From the NCBI RefSeq assembly GCF_028471905.1, contig NZ_CP116902.1:3570001-3634000 (forward strand): a DNA stretch of 64,000 nt. The letters are read 5' to 3'. This DNA is from Aneurinibacillus uraniidurans (lineage in GTDB: Bacteria > Bacillota > Bacilli > Aneurinibacillales > Aneurinibacillaceae). A model generated the notes under the pieces. That model searched no databases and was not told the DNA's origin. It worked only from the letters and a program-made list of their open reading frames with translations. Shown here one piece after another: positions 41,407 to 49,567 of the stretch (the stretch's first letter is position 1; the number at the start of each line of letters is the position of its first letter). Position numbers and translations under genes: made by a program.

Positions 41407-43101
41407 TTAGGCTAATTTAAAAATGGACACTTCCTGTTTCAGGCGTGCAGCAATCGTAGATAACTCTGTAGAGCTGGCTGCGATTTCTTGTACCGTAGCA
41501 GACTGTTCTTCGGCTACTGCAGCCACCTCCTGGGAAGATGCCGCAGCTTCTTCAATGACGTGCGAGATTCCCTGGATAGAGGTAAATACTTCGTGCGAGT
41601 TCTGATTTATTTCTTTAAAAATCTCTTGTACGTGTTTTGTATCTTTTTCAGTTTCTTCTACATTTTTTACAATCCGATCTAATGCGTCTCCGCCCCGCTC
41701 TATAATGTGTACCTGATGATGAACCGCTTCTAGGTTCTTCTCCATTGTTTCGATTGTCGTAAATGTTTCAGATTGAATATGGTGAATCAATTCTGTAATT
41801 TGTCCCGCAGCTTTACTTGATTCTTCCGCTAGCTTTCGTACCTCATCTGCAACAACAGCAAATCCCTTACCTTGTTCCCCAGCACGTGCAGCCTCGATCG
41901 CCGCATTTAGTGCCAGGAGATTCGTTTGGCTTGAGATGTCTGTAATAACGGTAATAATATTTCCGATTTCTTCTGATCGCTTCCCTAGTTTTTGAATAGA
42001 ATCTGTGGCGAGTTCCACCGTTTCTTTGACCGTATCCAAATGTTCAACCGCATCACGAATAGCTGTATTCCCCTCATGCGAAAGCGTAGTAGAAGCGTTG
42101 GCGTTTTGTAAGGTTTTTACGGCCTGCTGATTCCCGATGTCTACTTTTTCCTTTGTAGTATTCATTATTCTTAGAATCATACCAGCTTGATCTGCTTGTC
42201 GGGAAGCTCCTTCGGCAACGTCGTTAATCGTAGCAGCTACTTGCGCAGAACTTTCCCCTGATTGTTGAGCCGCTTCCGAAAGCTGAAAAGACGTTTCAGC
42301 CACTTGTTCGGCACTCGTATTAATGGAGGTAACAACATGACGTAGTTTCACGACCATATCGTTAAAATGTGCAGCTAATTCACCGATTTCATCACGATTA
42401 GCGACCTGGACAGCTTCTAAACTTAAATCCCCTTCCGACACAAGCTTTACGTTTTCTGTGACTAATTTAAGTGGACGAGTAATGTTACGAGCCAGCAGTA
42501 AAGAAATAGCAAGGCTACTCACAATGGCAACGATCTCTAGAATGATAATGAGCCATTTCCCATTTGTATAAATATCATTTGCCTCTGTCGCTGCTTTATC
42601 AGAACCATCGTTATTCAGTTTCACAAGCGCATCAAGATAGTTTTGCATCGCAGAGAATGAGGCAGCAGATTGCTCTCTTAGTTGTAAAAACAGCTTGGTA
42701 TCCCCTATTTTTGAGTTTACGATCTGTTGATGAATATCTTGATAAGCTGCCCATTCTTTTTTTAAGCCTTCGAAGTTTTTTCGATCTTCATCTAAAAAAA
42801 TGGTTTTTTCATAACTAGCTAATGTGTCCTGGACTTTAGCCAAGGTTTTATTCATTTGTTCTGCTAGATTTTTTCTTTCCTCAGGTTTCGTAGAGTCCAT
42901 AAACTTTAGTTCCTGTGTGAGTACATGCTCCGTTAAAAAGTTAATATTATTTATAGAAGCAACTCCAGGCAGCCAGCTTGTGTTAATTTCATCAGCTTTT
43001 TTGTTAATGTCATTCATTCGGAGCAAAGCGTTTACCCCTAAAAATAAAATGATTAAAAAAATAGCCATTGACGATAAGAGTAGTTTTTTCCCAACCGACA
43101 T
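41407..43101 (-). CDS. Methyl-accepting chemotaxis protein
   Basis: 564 residues. Membrane helix 1 ([21 protein letters not shown]), a four-helix-bundle ligand domain (about 30-185), membrane helix 2 ([22 protein letters not shown]), HAMP (about 205-260, [23 protein letters not shown]) and the signalling domain with the hairpin tip [43 protein letters not shown]. It lacks a C-terminal CheR-docking pentapeptide. The ligand is not predictable. Monocistronic; the 230 bp upstream is very AT-rich with no clear promoter seen. Confidence 0.93.
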   Translation of the reverse strand: MSVGKKLLLSSMAIFLIILFLGVNALLRMNDINKKADEINTSWLPGVASINNINFLTEHVLTQELKFMDSTKPEERKNLAEQMNKTLAKVQDTLASYEKTIFLDEDRKNFEGLKKEWAAYQDIHQQIVNSKIGDTKLFLQLREQSAASFSAMQNYLDALVKLNNDGSDKAATEANDIYTNGKWLIIILEIVAIVSSLAISLLLARNITRPLKLVTENVKLVSEGDLSLEAVQVANRDEIGELAAHFNDMVVKLRHVVTSINTSAEQVAETSFQLSEAAQQSGESSAQVAATINDVAEGASRQADQAGMILRIMNTTKEKVDIGNQQAVKTLQNANASTTLSHEGNTAIRDAVEHLDTVKETVELATDSIQKLGKRSEEIGNIITVITDISSQTNLLALNAAIEAARAGEQGKGFAVVADEVRKLAEESSKAAGQITELIHHIQSETFTTIETMEKNLEAVHHQVHIIERGGDALDRIVKNVEETEKDTKHVQEIFKEINQNSHEVFTSIQGISHVIEEAAASSQEVAAVAEEQSATVQEIAASSTELSTIAARLKQEVSIFKLA

Positions 43102-43263
43102 TTCCCTTCTCCCTCTCTCTTGTAAATTGATTAGTTAATATTTTCTGTTTATTTGGCATGAATCTTATTACTTAAGATAAAAGTACCATAAACATGAAGG
43201 TTAATCTTTATTTTTTATTCATTTTTTTGTTTTTTTATATTTTCTTAATAATATTTTATAAAA

Positions 43264-43298
43264 TTAAAGACTATTCCTATACAAGGAATAGTCTTTAA
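43264..43298 (-). terminator. Terminator after the XRE/MmyB gene
   Basis: TTAAAGACTATTCC and GGAATAGTCTTTAA pair across a 7-nt loop. Confidence 0.75.
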
Positions 43299-43331
43299 GT
43301 CACATACTCATTGCCAAGTATGGTTAGATTT

Positions 43332-44165
43332 TCAACGAAGAAGTTGCCATAACTTCTCCAACGTTTCCTCAGTTTCCGACATATGCACCGTAACTATTAA
43401 ATCAGGCGCATCACTTACCTGAAATGAGAGATGACCGAGAACTAGTTCTCCTACTTGCGGATGGTGAAGCACCTTTCTTCCTTCCGGTGTATCTAGGACA
43501 TCATGCCGCAACCACCATTCTCGAAACTCTTCGCTCTCTTTCGTTAGTTTATCGATCATTTCCCCCCACCATGGCTCATCGATATACCTTCCGTAACCAG
43601 CACGAAACTGGGCTAGCCGTCTTTGAGCATGCGCCTCCCAATCATCCTCCAGAAGCTTCCTCATGTACGGTGATGTAAACGCTCTCCATAGGGAATTTCG
43701 CTCTAACTCCGACATCGTATTATAATCTCCAAAAACTTTGCACGCCGCCTGATTCCAGGCTACAAAATCCCACTTAAGATTCGTCACATAGGCCGGATTT
43801 GGATCCTGATGGTTCAAAAACTTTTGTAAAGCTGGACTTACTTTGCCTGAGGTGTCCGTTTTTTCAAAAGGCATTTGCTGCCTAGCTAGCAGGAACAGAT
43901 GTCGTCTTTCACTGCTGCTCAGTTTTAGTACCCTCGCCAATTCCTCTAAAAAATGTGCGGATACATTGATATCCCGCCCCTGTTCTAACCTGGTGTACCA
44001 ATCTACGCTAACTCTTGCTAACTGCGCTACTTCTTCGCGTCTTAAACCTGTTGTACGCCTCCGACTTCCCGAGGGTAATCCAACCTGTTCAGGAAGAAGC
44101 CGGGCGCGTCTTGTTTTAAGAAATTCGCCTAACTCTTTGTGACGCACCTCATCAGGATTTTTCAT
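43332..44165 (-). CDS. XRE family regulator with MmyB-like ligand domain (copy 1)
   Basis: 277 residues from the ATG at 44165 with GGAGG 5 nt upstream. Residues about 5-80: XRE helix-turn-helix, with the MmyB marker LPSGSRRRTTGLRREEVAQLARVSVDWYTRLEQGRD. Residues about 105-270: MmyB/MltR-type ligand-binding domain (NPAYVTNLKWDFVAWNQAACKVFGDY, LVLGHLSFQVSDAPDLIVTVH). A structurally studied relative carried a fatty acid in this domain. Divergent from an alpha/beta-hydrolase gene, which is the probable target. A paralog is at 58.9 kb. Confidence 0.9.
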   Translation of the reverse strand: MKNPDEVRHKELGEFLKTRRARLLPEQVGLPSGSRRRTTGLRREEVAQLARVSVDWYTRLEQGRDINVSAHFLEELARVLKLSSSERRHLFLLARQQMPFEKTDTSGKVSPALQKFLNHQDPNPAYVTNLKWDFVAWNQAACKVFGDYNTMSELERNSLWRAFTSPYMRKLLEDDWEAHAQRRLAQFRAGYGRYIDEPWWGEMIDKLTKESEEFREWWLRHDVLDTPEGRKVLHHPQVGELVLGHLSFQVSDAPDLIVTVHMSETEETLEKLWQLLR

Positions 44166-44187
44166 TACAGCCTCCATGTTGATGTAC

Positions 44188-44211
44188 ATCCTAGGAGTAA
44201 TAATCCTAGGA
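44188..44211. promoter_or_regulatory. Candidate operator: two ATCCTAGGA repeats
   Basis: ATCCTAGGA at 44188-44196 and 44203-44211, 15 bp apart; each contains the palindrome CCTAGG. Located just upstream of the regulator gene in the divergent intergenic space. Confidence 0.55.
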
Positions 44212-44311
44212 TAAGTCCTTTTCTAGCTACCCTTCTATTGTCATTTTATATTATACATGCTCCTACTAAGTGGGCGAAAAAAATCAATCTTCGTAAAAGG
44301 ACGGTAATAAC

Positions 44312-45220
44312 ATGCAAAGGAATTTTACTAGACGAGATATTGAATTCGATGCAGATGGTATCACTCTTCGCGGGTGGCTCTATGTACCCGAATCCAATGG
44401 TCATCAAGTTCCTGCCATCGTAATGGCACATGGCTATTCTGCTGTGAAAGAAATGTATCTTGACCGTTATGCAGAAGTATTTGCCCAAGCTGGGCTTGCA
44501 GCATTAGTTTTTGATTATCGCGGTTTTGGCGCAAGTGATGGCATGCCTCGTCAAGAAGTTAATCCTTGGCAACAAATTGAAGACTATCGTCATGCTATCA
44601 CATACGCGAGCATGATGCCTGAAGTAGATAACAACAGAATTGGCGTGTGGGGATCAAGTTATAGTGGAGGACATGTTTTGGTTGTAGCTGCCACAGACCG
44701 ACGTGTGAAATGTGTAGTTTCTCAAGTACCTACGATAAGTGGGTATCAAAGTGCTCTACGTCGTGTACCTGGGGAAGCAGTAGAAAAATTGTTACATTCA
44801 TTTGCGGAAGACCGTGTTCGTCGTATGAAAGGCGAGGAGCCACAAATGCTTTCTGTAATCCCTCATGAAGCGGATGGAAACGCGATTTACACGATGCCAG
44901 ATGCTGTAAAATGGTATTCCGAAGGTGGAGCACTCGCTCCGGGTTGGCGCAATGAAGTGACATTACGTTCTGTAGAGTTTTCAAGATCTTATGAACCTGG
45001 TATCTATGTTTCCAGAATCAGTCCAACACCGTTACTTATGATCGTTGGCGAAAACGATTATGTTACGCCTACTGATCTGGCCCTCGAAGCTTATGAAAAT
45101 GCGTTACAGCCAAAAAGATTAGCATTGTTGTCAGGTGGACACTTTGATCCGTATCTCAATCATTTTGAACAATCAAGTACAGAAGCCGTCAAATGGTTTA
45201 GTCAACACTTGTTGAAGTAA
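44312..45220 (+). CDS. Alpha/beta hydrolase
   Basis: 302 residues. Oxyanion region VMAHGYSAVKEMYL, DYRGFGASDG, nucleophile Ser in GVWGSSYSGGHVLV, acid in IVGENDYVTPTD and His in SGGHFDPY form a complete triad. The N-terminal DIEFDADGITLRGWLYVPE is typical of the dienelactone-hydrolase/xaa-Pro-peptidase-like branch. Probably an esterase or acylase for a small substrate; natural substrate unknown. Divergent from the MmyB-type regulator. Confidence 0.87.
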   Translation: MQRNFTRRDIEFDADGITLRGWLYVPESNGHQVPAIVMAHGYSAVKEMYLDRYAEVFAQAGLAALVFDYRGFGASDGMPRQEVNPWQQIEDYRHAITYASMMPEVDNNRIGVWGSSYSGGHVLVVAATDRRVKCVVSQVPTISGYQSALRRVPGEAVEKLLHSFAEDRVRRMKGEEPQMLSVIPHEADGNAIYTMPDAVKWYSEGGALAPGWRNEVTLRSVEFSRSYEPGIYVSRISPTPLLMIVGENDYVTPTDLALEAYENALQPKRLALLSGGHFDPYLNHFEQSSTEAVKWFSQHLLK

Positions 45221-45254
45221 TCATTTACAACTTGAAGACGTGTTAAAAAATGTA

Positions 45255-45288
45255 TTGACACAAAAATAATTAGGATCCATACTATATG
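45255..45288 (+). promoter_or_regulatory. marR (copy 2) promoter and operator
   Basis: TTGACA at 45255-45260; ATACTA/TACTAT 18-19 bp downstream. Between them AATTAGGATCC with flanks matches the 44-bp palindrome at 45.9 kb at about 21 of 25 positions. Confidence 0.65.
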
Positions 45289-45289
45289 C

Positions 45290-45838
45290 ATGACCAAGGA
45301 TACTAAAGTAATAAATGACAGTACCGCTATTCCCTCGCTTATACAATCCAAGCGCCAGATTGAACGCTATAACCTCGATGTAGATGCACAGGCTATACTC
45401 GTCGCGTCTAGGCTAATGGCAGCGGGAGCCAAGCTTGGACATGCTGCGGAAATTCATTTCTCCAGATTCGATTTATCAACGGGTCGTTATCGTTTACTTG
45501 CAGACCTTGAAGATAACGAAGGAGAAGAATTACCCTCGCAATTGGCGGAGCATCTAGGTGTTACACGTGCTACAGTGACAGGTCTTATCGACACGCTTGA
45601 GCGAGATGGCCTCGTATCCCGGCGACCAAGTTCACACGATGGCCGTCAGAAATCGGTCATTTTAACGGAGGAAGGAAGAAAGAAGCTCCGTGAAATGGCT
45701 CCTGAGCATTTCGCTCGACTGGAAGCAATGGTGGGCTCACTCAGTATCGAGGAGCGTAGTGTATTTCTCGACCTGCTCGGCCGGGTTACACAAGGCATCT
45801 CAGCGCTAACGGATGAATCAGGCAAACCAAATGAATAA
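45290..45838 (+). CDS. MarR family regulator (copy 2)
   Basis: 182 residues. After a 30-residue polar N-terminus it shows the MarR core: LVASRLMAAGAKLGHAAEIHFSRFDLSTGRYRLLADLE, recognition region LPSQLAEHLGVTRATVTGLIDTLERDGLVSRRPSSHDGRQKSVILTEEG. The ATG at 45290 has no ribosome site because the promoter/operator abuts it, so translation may be leaderless; no better in-frame start is apparent before residue 40. It probably represses itself and the operon at 45.97-47.33 kb through matching operators. Confidence 0.87.
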   Translation: MTKDTKVINDSTAIPSLIQSKRQIERYNLDVDAQAILVASRLMAAGAKLGHAAEIHFSRFDLSTGRYRLLADLEDNEGEELPSQLAEHLGVTRATVTGLIDTLERDGLVSRRPSSHDGRQKSVILTEEGRKKLREMAPEHFARLEAMVGSLSIEERSVFLDLLGRVTQGISALTDESGKPNE

Positions 45839-45855
45839 TCAGTAAAGTGTGAAAC

Positions 45856-45879
45856 GGGCTAGTAAAGCTAGCCCATTTT
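45856..45879 (+). terminator. marR terminator
   Basis: GGGCTAG-TAAAG-CTAGCCC followed by ATTTT, directly upstream of the operator palindrome. Confidence 0.7.
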
Positions 45880-45920
45880 CACCACCATATAGTTAGGATC
45901 CTAATTATATGGTGGTGAAA
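45877..45920. promoter_or_regulatory. 44-bp near-perfect palindrome, probable MarR operator
   Basis: Two 22-nt arms with a single mismatch, centred on TTAGGATCCTAA; outer arms TTTCACCACCATATA and TATATGGTGGTGAAA. It lies between marR and the next gene and resembles the marR promoter site. Confidence 0.8.
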
Positions 45921-45965
45921 GCAACCGCTGAACTACTTAAAGGAAGGAGTGACGAAACAGCCAAG

Positions 45966-46466
45966 ATGAGCTACCAGAATAATACGGAAGGTATTTATGA
46001 CGTCAAAGCTGCTGGTTCTAGTTCCAAAAACTTTGTGCTGTGGCGTGAAGTTGTAACCGCTTATGCTGCTCCTGCCATCATGGCAGGAATCGGGGGATTG
46101 GTCACCTCCGACAGGGGTCTTCAAATAGGAGCATTGACTACGATCGGAGGATCATCGGCTCTAGTAGCCTGGATGATTGGCCTTTGGTTGCGTAGTCGAG
46201 GAGGACATAAACAATGGATCATCAGCACACCTCGCTTGATTGTAGTAGGAATGTTCGCATTGACCGGGGCCTTGTTTGGCTTATTCGCGGCATGGGTAAC
46301 ATCCGGTTTACTAGAAATTCTTAATCCGAGCAATCACTTGGCCTGGTTCAGTCGTGTCTGGACTGATTTCCCGCTATCTGCAACGATCGCCAGCACGACA
46401 GTAACATGGCGATGGCGTCTTACTGTCACAAAAAATTTTTCAGCTAACGGAGGAGATAGAAGATGA
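45966..46466 (+). CDS. Membrane protein of unknown function
   Basis: 166 residues from the ATG at 45966; the frame is open from an ATG at 45909 inside the palindrome, but a strong Shine-Dalgarno (AAGGAAGGAG) lies between the two, 15 nt from the second, so the true start is uncertain. Three to four membrane segments are visible (TAYAAPAIMAGIGGLV, GGSSALVAWMIGLWL, RLIVVGMFALTGALFGLFAAWV). Arg-rich C-terminus. I do not recognise the family. It overlaps the following dehydrogenase gene by 4 nt and is under the palindrome operator. Confidence 0.7.
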   Translation: MSYQNNTEGIYDVKAAGSSSKNFVLWREVVTAYAAPAIMAGIGGLVTSDRGLQIGALTTIGGSSALVAWMIGLWLRSRGGHKQWIISTPRLIVVGMFALTGALFGLFAAWVTSGLLEILNPSNHLAWFSRVWTDFPLSATIASTTVTWRWRLTVTKNFSANGGDRR

Positions 46467-47329
46467 TCGTTATAATGGGAGCAACAAGTATAATCGGCAG
46501 TGCACTTTTGAAACGTTTGATTGATCTTGGCGTACCTGCGCGAGCGCTAAGTAGAGAGCCTGAGAAATTACGGAGTCAGATCGCGGATTTAGGTCAGTCG
46601 ACTATCGAGGTCGCAGCGGCTGATGCTTCCGATCCTGAATCATTGCGCCGGGCGTTTACAGGAGCTACCCAGCTCTTCCTTACAATGTCCAACAGTCCAA
46701 GACAGATCGAATTGGAGACTTCAATCATTCATATTGCCGCCGAAGCTGGAATCGAGCACATCGTAAAGATATCCAGTCCTGCCTTCGAGAAAAGCTCTCC
46801 AGTGACAGTGGCAGGTTGGCATAGCGAAATTGAGAAAGCTCTATGCGAATCTGGTCTCACTCACACGGTGTTACGCCCGTATGCGTTCATGCAAAACTTG
46901 CTGCGTTTTGCCCCAACGATCGTAACACAAGATGCTTTTTTCGGCTCCATGGGTGATTCACCATGTAACTTCATTGACTGTCGAGATATTGCGGATGTTG
47001 CCGCAGAGGTCCTGACCAACCGGGAGGTATCAGGACAAATCTATACGCTTACCGGTTCGGAGGTTTTTAGCTATCCCCAGATCGCGAATAAACTATCCGC
47101 CCTGCTTAATCGACCGATACACTACATAGACATGGACCGCCACGTACTGCTCCGAAGTCTAATGGAGCACGAGCACATGCCTGCTTGGCTCGCGAACCAC
47201 GTTGTGGAGATTCAAGCCATGTCTACGGTGGTGCCGGAAAAACCTACGGACACTGTAAAGCGCTTGCTCGGTAGAGAGCCTCGCACTCTAGACGCTTTTC
47301 TGTATGAATATGTAGAAAGTTTCCGATAG
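46463..47329 (+). CDS. NmrA-like/atypical SDR NAD(P)-binding protein
   Basis: 288 residues; GGAGGAG before the ATG, start overlapping the preceding stop (ATGA). The Rossmann glycine motif is MGATSIIGSALLKRL at residues 5-19. IEVAAADASDPESLRRAF and LFLTMSNS follow the NmrA/TMR-like layout, and TVLRPYAFMQNLL is the usual substrate-side motif. The Tyr-x-x-x-Lys catalytic pair of classical SDRs is absent, as in NmrA and QOR2-type proteins. Likely a quinone or NADPH-responsive oxidoreductase. MarR control fits a redox or drug stress operon (inference). Confidence 0.85.
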   Translation: MIVIMGATSIIGSALLKRLIDLGVPARALSREPEKLRSQIADLGQSTIEVAAADASDPESLRRAFTGATQLFLTMSNSPRQIELETSIIHIAAEAGIEHIVKISSPAFEKSSPVTVAGWHSEIEKALCESGLTHTVLRPYAFMQNLLRFAPTIVTQDAFFGSMGDSPCNFIDCRDIADVAAEVLTNREVSGQIYTLTGSEVFSYPQIANKLSALLNRPIHYIDMDRHVLLRSLMEHEHMPAWLANHVVEIQAMSTVVPEKPTDTVKRLLGREPRTLDAFLYEYVESFR

Positions 47330-47463
47330 TAACGGACCCCGAGAACTGGTTACTGTAACAGATAGAGGAGTCATTCGATTTCGTAAAGGAAAGCCAATCG
47401 AGGTAGCGTTGTGTAAAAACAGCTGGTGCTCAGCTCAGATAAAAATATTTGCTCCATAACGTC

Positions 47464-47625
47464 AACAACGGTAGACCGGAAAGACTCGCCGGTGTACCGT
47501 TGTTCTGTCATCAGTTCAAAGCTTCTTCTCTCTTTTTGAACCTGTTCGATTTTTAGATTAGAAATCTTTGCCGCCTTATATTCATAATCGCTATCGTATA
47601 AAAGTGAAGCATTTGCGAGAATTTC
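47464..47625. pseudogene. Collapsed relic of the 38.6-39.4 kb region (ctaB fragment)
   Basis: Three blocks match the ctaB 3' neighbourhood in the same order: the hairpin CAACGGTAGACCGG (versus 38605-38641), CATCAGTTCAAAGCTTCTTC (versus 38735-38754), and a 59-nt stretch from 47567 aligning to ctaB 39358-39426 with one 10-nt deletion. Between the last two lies a piece resembling the dinB 3' end at 34.93 kb (LKIEQV). The 91-codon open frame over this area is a chance product. Confidence 0.7.
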
Positions 47626-48145
47626 ATTCCCACCCTTTGCGTTCAAGTAAACGTTGAATATGCGCTAAATGGTGTTTGCCATGCCAAGCATAAATACCGA
47701 TATTTCTCTCAACTGTTATAACACCTGAATCTGGATGTATAAATTCTTTTTTCAAATCCGATTCTGTTAAATTTGATAAAAGTGCTGCCCATTTAGTATG
47801 TAAAGCTTCAATTAGTTTCAGGGATATTGCTACTGGCAATTTTGAATCGGACAGTTCTGCCCATAGCCCTTCATCGTATGGTTTGATTGTTGGTCGATTT
47901 TCTGTCAAAGCTAGCTTAAATCGGATATAAGCATTCATATGACTGTCTGCAACGTGATGAACGACTTGCCGAATCGTCCACCCACCATCTCTATAAGGCG
48001 TATCTAATTGTACATCATCTAAACCTTCTACTGTGTTATGAAGCTCTGCTGGTAAAACACGAATTTCTTCAATCCACTTATTAACTTGTGCAAAGCTAAT
48101 TTCTTCCTCACACTGAAATTGTCCTATCGGAAACTTTACATTCAT
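47624..48145 (-). CDS. YfiT/DinB-like putative metal-dependent hydrolase
   Basis: 173 residues; GGGGGGGAA before the ATG. The signature YRDGGWTIRQVVHHVADSHMNAYIRFKLALTE gives one histidine ligand, and IGIYAWHGKHHLAHIQRL provides the paired histidines. It matches the B. subtilis YfiT group (bacillithiol-transferase/DinB_2 superfamily). Substrate unknown. It lies beside the ctaB relic. Confidence 0.88.
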   Translation of the reverse strand: MNVKFPIGQFQCEEEISFAQVNKWIEEIRVLPAELHNTVEGLDDVQLDTPYRDGGWTIRQVVHHVADSHMNAYIRFKLALTENRPTIKPYDEGLWAELSDSKLPVAISLKLIEALHTKWAALLSNLTESDLKKEFIHPDSGVITVERNIGIYAWHGKHHLAHIQRLLERKGWE

Positions 48146-48284
48146 TCTATTCCCCCCCCTTTTTCTTCAAATATATGATTAGATCTTATCATAAGTGGCT
48201 AATTGACTTTATATCATCTCTAATCATTCAATCGCGAAATCATGTAGCTTCAAGTTTTTCAATTCTTTCTTTGAACGATACTGT

Positions 48285-48345
48285 CACATCTCATCTATTC
48301 CTTGCGAACCATCAATATTACATCTTCCACATGTGACGAGTAGAC
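48285..48345. repeat. Left copy of a direct repeat bounding the TetR/MFS/MBL block
   Basis: CACATCTCA, CGAACCATCAATATTAC and TTCCACATGTG occur in order here (48285-48335) and again at 52677-52720, in the same orientation 4.4 kb away. Confidence 0.7.
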
Positions 48346-48358
48346 AGTGACAACACAA

Positions 48359-48720
48359 TCATGTACTTGTCCGAAGGAATAGAGTTTGCTCTGATTTGTT
48401 CTCAACCTTCAGTTCCACCTGAGAAAACATCTGTTTCAATTCAAACGGGAGGTATCTTCGCTCCTTAACCTCAACCTGCTTTTTTTCCTTCAGGCAAATC
48501 CCATTCATCCGTATAATGTTTAATGTTCTGATGATATATCGACTCCTGTGACCTTGTATCCACGCTTTGCTAGTTCGATGGAATGTCTTCCTGTGCCACA
48601 CCCTACATCAAGGATGGTACTTCCTTCCGAAATGGTGTTCTTGGTAAAACCATTATTCATGTAGTGAGGTGCATGTGCATCAAAAAAAGATTCCCAATTA
48701 TTTTTATTTAACTTGTTGGT
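48359..48720 (-). pseudogene. Class I SAM methyltransferase remnant
   Basis: In the 737-bp gap before the TetR gene. The minus strand encodes [19 protein letters not shown] and then the SAM-binding motif [30 protein letters not shown], after which the frame is lost. A C-terminal part resumes in another frame as KKQVEVKERRYLPFELKQMF to the stop at 48359. The central catalytic region is missing, so an internal deletion with frameshift is inferred. Confidence 0.75.
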
Positions 48721-48820
48721 TATACTTCCGTGTTATGTGAACCCCGGAAGCTCATCGATATCTCAACGTATAAATGTAACTTCCGTTAAAGATTATCGAC
48801 ATATATTTTTCAGAACATCA

Positions 48821-48850
48821 TTGACCGGTGGTCGGTCGGTGAGTTATAAT
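48821..48850 (+). promoter_or_regulatory. Promoter and operator of the TetR gene
   Basis: TTGACC (48821-48826), 18-bp spacer, TATAAT (48845-48850). The spacer is GGTGGTCGGTCGGTGAGT, with repeated GGT/CGGT units typical of TetR operators. Confidence 0.75.
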
Positions 48851-48882
48851 TTGAAAAAAATTGGAAAGAGATGTGATGATCG

Positions 48883-49488
48883 ATGGTCAGGACACGTGAC
48901 GAAGGGTTTAACGAAATTATACAAACGGCCGAATGTCTGTTTTTGGAAAAAGGCTTCGAAAAAACAACGGTTCAGGATATTGTGCAACGAATGGGCATTG
49001 CAAAAGGAACGTTTTATCATTATTTCAAATCGAAAGATGAGTTAGTTGATCACCTGCTTGAGCGTTACTCTGATCGCCTTATTCATGTAATGGAAATGAC
49101 TGCGCGTAACAGTCAAATAGATGCGATTCATAAATTTGAACAGATGGCCAAATCTTTTATTTATTTTGAAGGTTGGAATAGCGACCTCATGAGTTACATC
49201 CATCAAAATGAAAGTTTAGTGCTGAATCATTTGTTTGAAATTCGATGTAATAACGAAATTAAGCCACTTGTACAATCTGTTATCGAAGAAGGTGTTGAGG
49301 CTGGTTTGTTCAATGTGGAATTTCCAAAGCAAACTGCTTTTATGATCGTAGCGGTATTTGACTGCATTTTTGACGACGACTGTATACGATCGGGTATTAT
49401 TGAACCAGAGGTTCTTGCTGCGATGGAAGATTTTTCAAATCGATTGCTAGGGGCGAAACAAAAATTTAAATTTTCTAAGGATGAATGA
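48883..49488 (+). CDS. TetR family regulator of efflux
   Basis: 201 residues. N-terminal helix-turn-helix IIQTAECLFLEKGFEKTTVQDIVQRMGIAKGTFYHYFKSKDELVDHLLE; a divergent ligand domain follows. It precedes a DHA2-type efflux gene by 79 bp on the same strand and its own promoter carries the GGTCGGTCGGT operator, so it likely represses both genes and is released by a drug-like inducer. Confidence 0.9.
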   Translation: MVRTRDEGFNEIIQTAECLFLEKGFEKTTVQDIVQRMGIAKGTFYHYFKSKDELVDHLLERYSDRLIHVMEMTARNSQIDAIHKFEQMAKSFIYFEGWNSDLMSYIHQNESLVLNHLFEIRCNNEIKPLVQSVIEEGVEAGLFNVEFPKQTAFMIVAVFDCIFDDDCIRSGIIEPEVLAAMEDFSNRLLGAKQKFKFSKDE

Positions 49489-49567
49489 CAGTGGTTACAG
49501 GCAACCGAGATTGCAGGACAACAATGGTTGCAAAATAACAATATTATAGAGAGGGAGATGGCGGCGA

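Noticed and set aside
43140-43262. Very AT-rich stretch upstream of the chemoreceptor as a possible origin or curved DNA element
   Set aside because: No repeats, DnaA boxes or palindromes were found in it; probably ordinary promoter-region DNA.
47371-47646. 91-codon open frame on the minus strand
   Set aside because: It spans the ctaB/hairpin relic, has no ribosome site, and its pieces come from different source frames.
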